From Pusillimonas sp. UBA6240 (lineage in GTDB: Bacteria; Pseudomonadota; Gammaproteobacteria; Burkholderiales; Burkholderiaceae_B), in assembly GCA_002441445.1 (NCBI GenBank), contig DJWC01000127.1, positions 1 through 38,297 on the forward strand: DNA of 38,297 nucleotides, given 5' to 3'. A model generated the notes under the pieces. That model had not been told where the DNA came from. It did no database searches and was given only the letters and a program-made list of their open reading frames with translations. The first letter of the stretch is position 1. Each line of letters starts with the position of its first letter. Positions 31,523-37,890 of the stretch are shown here, piece by piece. The translations under genes were made by a program, and so were the position numbers.

Positions 31523-33612
31523 GCGGCTTCGCTGCCCGCGGAGGCGCCTTGGGCGGCCAGTTGCTGCAGCTCTTCCATGATCTGCTTTTGCGACATCATG
31601 GAAAGGTCTATGACCTCCCTGGCCTGCGCCACATAATACGCAAGCTGCTCGTCGCTGCGCGCAATCGACTTGTCCAGCGCAGCCTCGATACGCTGCAAGT
31701 GTTCCACCAGGGAGGCATTCGATTGCGCGAACAGCTGCACGGCGGCGCCGAATGCTTCGCCCAGGCTGGCCACTTCCAGCGCGCTGCCGGTGACCTGGGC
31801 AGCGATGCCGCCAAGCTTGCCGGCTTCGCCCTCCACCTTGTCGGCGACCTGCCGGCCGACCCGCTCCAGGGTATCCGCCGAGCCGGCGACCAGCGCATCG
31901 ATCGCCAAGCGTTGTTCGGCGCTTGCCCGCTTGGCCGAGTCCATCAGGGTTTCCAATGCTTCCGCCAGCCGCCGGCGCTCTTCAAGCAGCGCTTTATCGC
32001 GCAGCAGGCTTTCGGAGAGCTGGCGACGCGCCTCGGCGATAGCGTCCGCCGCCGCTTTCGGCGCTTCCGCCGCCAACTGCATCAACTGCGCGATCTCGGC
32101 CACCGTGCTGCGCGCCTGGGCTTGCGCCTCGGACGAGATATCGCGCGCGGATCGGGCCAGCGCATCGCAGATTTCCCGCTGGCGCATCGCTGCGTGGTCG
32201 GCGGCCTGCTCCCATTCCTTGCGCAACGCTGCCGTGATCTCGTCCAGCGCACGGGACCACGCCGCAAGCTGCTGTTCGTCCCGCCCGGCCAGTTGCGCCC
32301 GCAGTTCGGTATGCGACCGGCCGACGGCATCGACCAGCGCCGCGGCTTGCTGTTCCAATGCCGCCGCGGCGGCCGTCAATGCCTGTTGATTGTCGGCCGC
32401 AAGCTTCCGGCCGCTATCCTCCTGCCTGGCCAGCGCGCCGCTCCAGGAATCGGACAAAGTGCTGGACACGCCTTCCAGGCGGGCGGAAACACCATCCAGC
32501 AAGGTGGCGGAGCGCTGCTCGTAGGCGGCGGCGAACTTGTCGAGCGTAGCGCGCAAGTCCTGCACCAGCGATGCATGCATTTGCCGCTGTCCGGCCAGCG
32601 CCGTGCTCCAGGCATCAGTCAAGCTTTCCGCCGTATGCGTCGCGTGGCTGGACAAGCCGTCCAGCTGCCGCTGCATGGACTGCGTGACCGTATCGTGCAG
32701 CGAGGCGGCTTCCTGTGCAAGCCGGGCCATCGTCCCCTCGACGATGGGCTGGATGGCCGTGCCGGCCGCCCGCGCGCCATCGGCGATGCCTTCCCGCAAG
32801 GAATGCTCGACGGACGCCGCAAGGCGCGTATATGCCGCCTCGGCCTTGCCATGGAAAGCTTCCTGGCTGCCGGTCAACTGCTTGCCCAAGGCCTGGCTAT
32901 GCGCCTCCATCGCCGTCATCATGGATTGCAGGCGGTCCGCCACCGCGGGCAAGGCATCGGCCTGCCGCTGCAGCAGCCTTAGCTGCTCGGCGCGCTGATG
33001 GGCCAGCGTATGGCTGCGCAAAGTCGTGGCGATCCTGGCATCCAGCAGCCGCGCGAGCCGGATGCGCTCGCGGCGGCACAGTGCGGACAGCAGCCCCAGC
33101 ATGGCTGAGGTCGCCACGCCGGCGACCGAGGTGCCGAAGGCGAACCCCAGCCCTTTGACCGGCGCGGCGAGCGATGCGCGGATGGCCTGCAGATCGCTTG
33201 CGCTTTCCAGCGCCAGCCCCGCGCCCCGCAAGGTAGCCACCATGCCGAGAAAAGTGCCCAGCATGCCCAGCAGCACCAGCAAGCCCGCAAGATACGGCGC
33301 CAGGGCCGGCCCCGGCAAACCGACGCGGTCCCCTTCGATGCGCAGGCGCACCGCATTGCGCAAACCCGGATCCAGCCTGGACAGCCATTCCTCCAGATTG
33401 TCGGGCGGCTCCGACAGCGCCGCCAGCGCGCGCGCCAGGGTCGAGCTTGCCTGCTGGTAGCGATGGAGTTCCAAAGCGCCGACGAGGTAGGCCGCCACGA
33501 TCAGCGCCGTGACACCCAGCGCCAAGGGATTGGCATTCACATACCCGGCGCCGACCCAGCTCGCAACGGCCAGGCCTGCAATGAAAACCGCAAAATGAAG
33601 AAATCGAGTCAT
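31519..33612 (-). CDS. DUF802 protein: MotA/ZorA-like membrane core with long cytoplasmic tail
   Basis: The 697 residues start at the ATG at 33612, which overlaps the DUF3348 stop (ATGA). Four hydrophobic helices are visible at about 5-25, 29-48, 104-126 and 154-178, with a cytoplasmic loop of about 55 residues between helices 2 and 3. Helices 3 and 4 carry GMLGTFLGMVATLRGAGLAL and PVKGLGFAFGTSVAGVATSAMLGL, the Gly/Thr-rich pattern of MotA/ExbB/TolQ channel helices. The remaining ~500 residues are Ala/Gln/Glu/Arg-rich, long amphipathic helices without membrane segments, including the DUF802 repeats. Together with the MotB-like partner this looks like a stator A subunit with a long tail, as in ZorA. 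What the tail contacts is unknown. Confidence 0.85.
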   Translation of the reverse strand: MTRFLHFAVFIAGLAVASWVGAGYVNANPLALGVTALIVAAYLVGALELHRYQQASSTLARALAALSEPPDNLEEWLSRLDPGLRNAVRLRIEGDRVGLPGPALAPYLAGLLVLLGMLGTFLGMVATLRGAGLALESASDLQAIRASLAAPVKGLGFAFGTSVAGVATSAMLGLLSALCRRERIRLARLLDARIATTLRSHTLAHQRAEQLRLLQRQADALPAVADRLQSMMTAMEAHSQALGKQLTGSQEAFHGKAEAAYTRLAASVEHSLREGIADGARAAGTAIQPIVEGTMARLAQEAASLHDTVTQSMQRQLDGLSSHATHTAESLTDAWSTALAGQRQMHASLVQDLRATLDKFAAAYEQRSATLLDGVSARLEGVSSTLSDSWSGALARQEDSGRKLAADNQQALTAAAAALEQQAAALVDAVGRSHTELRAQLAGRDEQQLAAWSRALDEITAALRKEWEQAADHAAMRQREICDALARSARDISSEAQAQARSTVAEIAQLMQLAAEAPKAAADAIAEARRQLSESLLRDKALLEERRRLAEALETLMDSAKRASAEQRLAIDALVAGSADTLERVGRQVADKVEGEAGKLGGIAAQVTGSALEVASLGEAFGAAVQLFAQSNASLVEHLQRIEAALDKSIARSDEQLAYYVAQAREVIDLSMMSQKQIMEELQQLAAQGASAGSEAA

Positions 33613-34622
33613 AAGGTTCTGGAAGAACAAGCGCGAAGGGCGGACAGCAGCCCTTCGACGGGTTGTAGCCGGATATCCAGCTCGGCGAGCAATATGCGCC
33701 GCATATCCTCGCGGAAAACGGCCAGCCATGCGCCGGGCGCGGCTGCGGCCGTTGACGGGAGGCCACGTTCATCATCGGCCCCGGCGGCGGCTTCCCCTCG
33801 CTGCAAGCGTTCGAAGCGCCCTTCCAGCAAGGCCGGCGCTTCCAGCAGCAGGCTTTGCTCCCGCTCGGCCAACGCCTGCTCCATGGCCGCATCCACCATC
33901 GCAAGCCCGGCCATGTCGGACGCCGTGGAGGCCAGCATCGCCCGCAAACGGCCGCGCAAGTCTCTGATGCTGTCCTCCATGGACTGCTGAAGCGCGACAT
34001 AACGCTGCCGGTAAGTCGCGTATTCGACGCTCTGCGCTCCGTCTTCCGGACGCGCGGCCTTGCGGGCGCGCGCCCGCTGCTGTCCGCGCGGCGCGGAAGC
34101 GGCGAATCCGCACGCGACAGCGATGGCCTGCTCCAAGTCCGCCCGCACGCGTGCGTATTCGTTCCGCCCATCGTGGGCGAGTTGCGGGTCGGCCGACTGT
34201 GATCCGGCCGACCGCGGCGAGGGCATTCGTGGCCCGGCCGTTCGCGACTCGGCCGTTCGTGGCCCGGCCGTTCGTGGCCCGGCCGTTCGTGGCCCGGCCG
34301 GTTGCGCCTCGATCGATCGCACATCAGCGGGTACCTTCGGACCAAGATCGGTCGGGTAATGACCGGTCGAGCCAGGATCGCCCGAGCCGCCGTCGCTCGA
34401 GCGATGGCCAGCCTGTCCATGATCGATCGGGCTGCGATCAGAAGACGCAGCGCTATTCAGCGCCGCGGACAAGGCAATCGCGTCGGCCCAGCCCAGCCAG
34501 CAGCTCAGGCGGCCCGGCAGCGCTTGCGCAGGCGCGGCGACATCGGCCTCGGTCAGGCGAGCAAGCAGTCGTATAAGCGCAGGGCCGCCGGCCCCCGTGC
34601 GCCGGGGCAATTCTTGCACCAT
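33609..34622 (-). CDS. DUF3348 domain protein (first gene of stator-like operon)
   Basis: This 337-residue soluble protein shows DUF3348 features: an N-terminal block LIRLLARLTEADVAAPAQALPGRLSCWLGWADAIALSAAL, and a conserved C-terminal half with RNEYARVRADLEQAIAVACG, YRQRYVALQQSMEDSIRDLRGRLRAMLASTASDMAGLAMVDAAMEQALAEREQSLL and WLAVFREDMRRILLAELDIRLQPVEGLLSAL. Residues 60-150 are low-complexity; residues 109-133 are five copies of a five-residue AGPRT-type unit encoded by a 15-bp tandem repeat. It is predicted to be cytoplasmic and helical. It leads the four-gene operon and may be an assembly or effector partner of the membrane complex. Confidence 0.85.
   Translation of the reverse strand: MVQELPRRTGAGGPALIRLLARLTEADVAAPAQALPGRLSCWLGWADAIALSAALNSAASSDRSPIDHGQAGHRSSDGGSGDPGSTGHYPTDLGPKVPADVRSIEAQPAGPRTAGPRTAGPRTAESRTAGPRMPSPRSAGSQSADPQLAHDGRNEYARVRADLEQAIAVACGFAASAPRGQQRARARKAARPEDGAQSVEYATYRQRYVALQQSMEDSIRDLRGRLRAMLASTASDMAGLAMVDAAMEQALAEREQSLLLEAPALLEGRFERLQRGEAAAGADDERGLPSTAAAAPGAWLAVFREDMRRILLAELDIRLQPVEGLLSALRACSSRTL
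34224..34298. repeat. In-frame 15-bp tandem repeat in the DUF3348 gene
   Basis: Five units of 15 bp, three of them near-identical (core GTTCGTGGCCCGGCC), encode AGPRT, AGPRT, AGPRT, AESRT and AGPRM. More degenerate five-residue units continue to about residue 148. Because the unit is a multiple of three, copy-number change would keep the reading frame. Confidence 0.85.
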
Positions 34623-34708
34623 ACCACCAGGGTCAAAAACCTGAGATTTTACACTTGGAGCGGGAAGCGCCCGTTGGCGGCATCAGAAATGGCGATCACA
34701 CATAAAAA

Positions 34709-34774
34709 ATGCCCTCCAAATGTGAACTGCCCCCTAAAGGTTGGATCGGTGTCCAACTTTTGGAGGGCAGTTCA
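34709..34774. mobile_element. Abutting IS-terminus-like inverted repeats (possible internally deleted IS)
   Basis: From 34723 rightwards and from 34774 leftwards the sequence starts TGAACTGCCC and continues with a similar CC-rich/AAAGTTGGA stretch, agreeing at about 20 of 23 positions. The two ends face each other with only a few bases between them, so no transposase remains. TG-starting ends leading into GTTGGA are reminiscent of IS3/IS150-type termini. A partial third copy (TGCCCTCCAAA, 34709-34719) sits just outside. No matching target duplication is visible. A terminator function is an alternative: on the minus strand the outer stem is followed by T6. Confidence 0.45.
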
Positions 34775-34803
34775 GACTTGCCGCCCCCGAGGGAGCGCTT
34801 TTT

Positions 34804-34840
34804 GCCGGGGGCGCCGAGCCGGGGGCGCCGAGCCGGGGGC
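34804..34840. repeat. GC-rich 14-bp tandem repeat, 2.6 copies
   Basis: GCCGGGGGCGCCGA repeats at 34804-34817 and 34818-34831, with a partial copy to 34840. The block is flanked by direct copies of CTTGCCGCCCCC at 34777 and 34840. Role unknown. Confidence 0.75.
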
Positions 34841-34913
34841 TTGCCGCCCCCCGAAAGCGCAGCAGCCAATTGCGGCGCTCCGCCAAGCCCATGAACAAAA
34901 AGCCAACCCAATG

Positions 34914-34951
34914 AAAAAGGCCAAACCCAATGTTTCAAAGGGTTCGGCCTT
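34914..34951 (-). terminator. Rho-independent terminator of the cold-shock gene
   Basis: AAGGCCAAACCC and GGGTTCGGCCTT form a 12-position stem with one mismatch and an 11-nt loop. On the minus strand it is followed by five T. It lies 47 bp after the cold-shock stop codon. Confidence 0.85.
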
Positions 34952-34997
34952 AATCGATTTCTGCAGCGGCCTGCCACCAAGGCAAGCCGCCCAGCTA

Positions 34998-35207
34998 TCA
35001 AATAACCTGGATCATCGTGGCCTGCGGGCCCTTCTGTCCTTGGTTTGCGACATACGAGACGCGCTGGTTTTCTTCTAGGGACTTGTGTCCCGTACCCTGG
35101 ATCTCGCTGTAGTGTGCGAAAAGGTCCTTGCCGCCGGATTCAGGCGAGATGAAGCCGAATCCCTTGTCGTTGTTGAACCATTTCACAATGCCGATTTCTG
35201 TTTTCAA
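34998..35207 (-). CDS. Cold-shock domain protein, CspA family (TTG start)
   Basis: This 69-residue single cold-shock domain binds single-stranded nucleic acid. RNP1 is KGFGFIS and RNP2 is LFAHYS, with GIVKWFNNDKG at the start. The start codon is TTG at 35207, preceded by AGGA 7 nt upstream; no ATG is available before the domain. QRVSYVANQGQKGPQATMIQVI ends the beta-barrel. A long gene-free region upstream may hold the structured leader typical of csp genes, although it cannot be distinguished by eye. A strong terminator follows the gene. Confidence 0.95.
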   Translation of the reverse strand: MKTEIGIVKWFNNDKGFGFISPESGGKDLFAHYSEIQGTGHKSLEENQRVSYVANQGQKGPQATMIQVI

Positions 35208-35845
35208 TGTAAGTCCTAATATTTAAAAGGGAAAATTATCCCCACAGCCACTATGGCCTGTTAAGCGCCATTGCGCAATCTCTGTTTCTCTTTAATACAT
35301 CTTCGCGATCAATCCGGGTGCAGGTGCACGCGATAGTCACCCACATCGATGCAAAGTTGCCCTTCCGCGGCCAATAAATGCCTTCACTGTTCTGCGCCAG
35401 CTTTGCTTGCTCCCCCTAATGCGAGCCGCCAGCCTCTACCCGTGAGTGGGTGAGTGGCAGACATGCTGGACATGCCCGCCCGTGCGCCGCGATGGGTATT
35501 GCGCCAGCCAAGAATGCTCGCTCCTGAATATTTGCAGGAATCTCTATGAGCCAGAATCTCGTTTCCGACCGGCGCACTGCGTAGAAAACCCTGTCGCCCT
35601 ATGCTGTGCCTACCGATCATGGCAGGAAAGACGGTATTCAGGTAGCCATGGAGACTGCCCCTCAAGCTACGCTATCGGATTCCGTGAACGAATCCAATGA
35701 TACGGCCCATTACCAGTAAAATGAATTTAAAATCGATCACTAGGCGTTTTATGTTTGATTTTTCGATCTATTGATTTGCTGTATTGGGCACGATACACTG
35801 TATTTAAAATCAATCCAAACAGGTTTTAGGATTGTTTTTACAGAC
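35208..35845. other. Gene-free region between the cold-shock gene and hipB
   Basis: This 638-bp region has no ORF with recognisable homology. The first ~100 bp should hold the cold-shock promoter and leader. The middle (about 35390-35700) has short open frames on both strands rich in Cys, Arg and Ser; I cannot support any as a gene. The right 130 bp is much more AT-rich than the window and carries the hipBA promoter and repeats, including TTTAAAATCGATC near 35726 and TTTAAAATCAATC near 35803. Confidence 0.6.
35805..35840. promoter_or_regulatory. Candidate HipB operator
   Basis: TAAAATCAATCC and GGATTGTTTTTA form an inverted repeat (one mismatch) around a 12-bp spacer, ending 5 bp before the hipB start codon. 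HipB-type antitoxins repress their own operon at ATCC/GGAT inverted repeats in E. coli (with a shorter spacer), so autoregulation here is likely. Confidence 0.6.
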
Positions 35846-36187
35846 ATGAAAATCTCACAATCCTCTATCGCATCTCCAGCCGTCGCACAACAGTCAGTCC
35901 AAATCGGCCGATTGTTGGCCCGCCTTCGTCAGGCTCGCCACATCAAGCAAGCCGACGCCGCTCTGCGCGCCGGCCTTTCCCGGAATACGGCATATCGGAT
36001 CGAGAAAGGCGATCCCGGTCTTGCGTTCGGGCAGCTCCTTCGTTACTTGGACGCCATCTCTCCCGGTGCGACACTCGCGAGCCTCCTGGCGGAGACCGAC
36101 CCGGCGCTCAAGGCCCTTCAATCGCGCGAAGCAACCCAGCGCGTGCGGGACCTTTCAGCCGCCGAGCTCAAAAGCCTCGACTTCTAA
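35846..36187 (+). CDS. hipB: HipB-like antitoxin, XRE-family HTH
   Basis: This 113-residue DNA-binding antitoxin has an XRE helix-turn-helix in QIGRLLARLRQARHIKQADAALRAGLSRNTAYRIEKGDPGLAFGQLLRYLDAISPG. The C-terminal ~30 residues (DPALKALQSREATQRVRDLSAAELKSLDF) are the likely toxin-contacting tail. The ATG at 35846 lies directly after an inverted repeat that it probably binds. It precedes the HipA-like toxin gene by 12 bp. The upstream AT-rich sequence contrasts with the GC-rich window, consistent with acquired DNA. Confidence 0.88.
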   Translation: MKISQSSIASPAVAQQSVQIGRLLARLRQARHIKQADAALRAGLSRNTAYRIEKGDPGLAFGQLLRYLDAISPGATLASLLAETDPALKALQSREATQRVRDLSAAELKSLDF

Positions 36188-36199
36188 CGGCGCCCCCCA

Positions 36200-37537
36200 A
36201 TGGCCAAAGACAAACAACTGATGACCTTCGCCTATCTAGGCGAGGGCTGGGCGCCTTGCGGGCAGCTCACCATGACAGAGGAAGGTCCGGCGCTGCTCGC
36301 CTCGACTTTTGCCTACGGCACGCGCTATCTCGATCGGCCAGACGCGATCGAAGTCGATCCAGTAAGCCTAGGCATCCATGATGATTCGGTAAAGGGCAAG
36401 CGGCTCCTGCCAGTGAACGCACTGACCGGCTTTGGCGGAATTCGCGACGCCGCACCAGACTCATGGGGGCGCCGGGTAATCGAGGCCAAGCTCAAGGTTC
36501 CCGCGAACAGCCTGCCGGAATCCCAATACCTGCTCCACGCTGGCAGCGACCGCGTTGGCGCTCTGGACATCCGAACAGGCATCAACGCCCAACCTACGCG
36601 CCCAGTAGGCAATGTCCATGCAATCGAATACCTGGCAGAGGCGGCTGAGCGGATCGAAGTGGGGCTTCCAATTCCAGCCAATCTCGAGCTGATCTTCGTT
36701 CAGGGCACGGCCTTGGGCGGTGCCCGGCCAAAGGCGTCGGTTCGTGACGCTGCCGGCCATCTGGTCCTGGCGAAATTTCCCAGCAAGACGGACACTTTCG
36801 ATGTGCCATCGATCGAGGCGGCTTCTTTACGGCTGGCCAAGGACGCTGGGTTGAATGTTCCCGCGGTGGAAACCCGCATGCTGGGCAATCGCCGCATCAT
36901 GATGATCCGCCGATTCGACCGCTACTGGCTCGACCGAGGCGTGGCGCCGCAGGCAGACACGAACCTATCGCTGGGGCCGGCGGATACCAGGACCGAGCGC
37001 CGCATGGCGTTCGTCAGCGGACTGACCTTGGTCGGGTGCGACGAAACTGAATCGCGAACCAAAGCATACTCCGACCTGGCGGCCGCCATACGGCAATACT
37101 GCCATCCTTCCGTCATTCGGGCCGACAACGAAGAGCTGTTCAAGCGCATGGTTTTCAATATCCTCGTGACCAATGATGACGACCACCTGCGTAATCATGG
37201 GTTCATCTGGGATCCCCGATTGCCTGGCTGGCGCCTGAGCCCGCTTTACGACGTGCTGCCGCGTCCCGCAATCTCCAGCGAACGGCTGCTGCATCTCGAG
37301 GTCGGCCCGCAAGGCAGGATCGCCACCATCGACAATGCGCTGGCCGGCTGTCAACGGTTCTCGATCAACCGGGCACATGCGGCCGAACTGATCGCCCAGA
37401 TTTGGGCTGCCGTGCGCGAGTGGCGGGTATTATTCGAAGGGTACGGCGTAGGGGAACAGGACTGTGACAAGATCACGCCGGCATTCCGTCACCTGGACGA
37501 CATCAGCACCGCCGATACGCGCCGCCTTATCGCCTGA
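36200..37537 (+). CDS. hipA: HipA-like serine/threonine kinase toxin
   Basis: This 445-residue HipA-family kinase has an N-terminal HipA subdomain (to about residue 110), including FGGIRDAAPDSWGRRVIEAKL, and a kinase core. Kinase features are the loop FVQGTALGGARPKASV, HLVLAKFPSK, the catalytic motif NILVTNDDDHLRNHGF (Asp327 at the HipA Asp309 position) and LSPLYDVLP as the DFG-like element. E. coli HipA phosphorylates glutamyl-tRNA synthetase and causes growth arrest and persistence; targets of other HipA proteins differ, so the target here is open. Full length and all core motifs suggest an active toxin. No good Shine-Dalgarno precedes it, so translation is probably coupled to hipB. Confidence 0.92.
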   Translation: MAKDKQLMTFAYLGEGWAPCGQLTMTEEGPALLASTFAYGTRYLDRPDAIEVDPVSLGIHDDSVKGKRLLPVNALTGFGGIRDAAPDSWGRRVIEAKLKVPANSLPESQYLLHAGSDRVGALDIRTGINAQPTRPVGNVHAIEYLAEAAERIEVGLPIPANLELIFVQGTALGGARPKASVRDAAGHLVLAKFPSKTDTFDVPSIEAASLRLAKDAGLNVPAVETRMLGNRRIMMIRRFDRYWLDRGVAPQADTNLSLGPADTRTERRMAFVSGLTLVGCDETESRTKAYSDLAAAIRQYCHPSVIRADNEELFKRMVFNILVTNDDDHLRNHGFIWDPRLPGWRLSPLYDVLPRPAISSERLLHLEVGPQGRIATIDNALAGCQRFSINRAHAAELIAQIWAAVREWRVLFEGYGVGEQDCDKITPAFRHLDDISTADTRRLIA

Positions 37538-37887
37538 GGCGATGCACTTACCCATGCTGATGCGCTGAACGCCACGGACATACTCATACCATACCGCCTT
37601 ACTCGGAAACCAACAAACCGATCAGAACCTCCCGGAATAAAAAATGCCCAGCAATCCATTGAATGCCTGGCCTCGGAAGCTCTAAATAGGGTATTGTCTC
37701 GGAGAATACCCACTTAAATCCGCGTAATTGCCCCTATTTTCACGACCGTAGCGCCGACCGCGGGCCTAATGGAGAGGGGCGCTACCAACTGCCCCTCCTT
37801 ATCGAGGGCACCACCGAGCGATATTAAACTTGAACGTTCCTGGGCCTCAAAAAAAACAGACGTTGGCCCTAGACGTTGATCACACGT
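37538..37887. other. Intergenic region between hipA and ychF ends
   Basis: This 350-bp region between converging genes has no supported ORF. It contains hairpins and T-tracts useful to minus-strand termination: an imperfect stem followed on the minus strand by T6 (37639-37675), a perfect 7-bp stem GGGTATT/AATACCC (37689-37711), and an A8 run (37849-37856) near the ychF end. The 13-bp string ATAAAAAATGCCC (37637-37649) also occurs at 34702-34714. Confidence 0.6.
37689..37711. terminator. Hairpin downstream of hipA
   Basis: GGGTATT and AATACCC form a perfect 7-bp stem around a 9-nt loop between the converging hipA and ychF genes. No T-run follows on either strand, so it is only a candidate terminator. 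Confidence 0.4.
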
Positions 37888-37890
37888 TTA
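37849..37890 (-). terminator. T8-tailed candidate terminator after ychF
   Basis: Eight A on the plus strand (37849-37856) read as T8 on the minus strand about 30 bp after the ychF stop. The sequence between has repeated CAACGTCT and ACGTTTAAACGT motifs that can pair, overlapping the last codons. The stem is not clean, so this is moderate evidence. Confidence 0.45.

Larger units (their letters stand above)
34623..34997. other. Gene-free region with IS-end-like repeats and a terminator
   Basis: This 375-bp region between the DUF3348 start and the cold-shock gene stop holds no credible gene. It should contain the promoter of the DUF3348 operon (about 34625-34700). It then carries inverted repeats resembling IS termini (34709-34774), GC-rich 14-bp repeats (34804-34840) bracketed by two copies of CTTGCCGCCCCC, and the terminator of the cold-shock gene (34914-34951). 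Confidence 0.65.

Noticed and set aside
31549..32982. Long plus-strand open frame of 477 codons
   Set aside because: It lies antisense to the DUF802 gene; the composition (Arg/Gly/Gln-rich) is that of a GC-rich shadow frame, and the opposite frame has clear membrane and operon features.
30217..34622. A complete Zorya defence system
   Set aside because: Only the two stator-type proteins resemble Zorya parts; no ZorC, helicase-nuclease ZorD or ZorE gene is present in the window, so only the similarity of the stator is claimed.
34804..34840. CRISPR array
   Set aside because: The repeat unit is 14 bp with no spacers and no cas genes nearby.
35384..35700. Small overlapping open frames on both strands upstream of hipB
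   Set aside because: Neither has a recognisable domain or a good ribosome site, and the composition is not protein-like; they may be decayed sequence.
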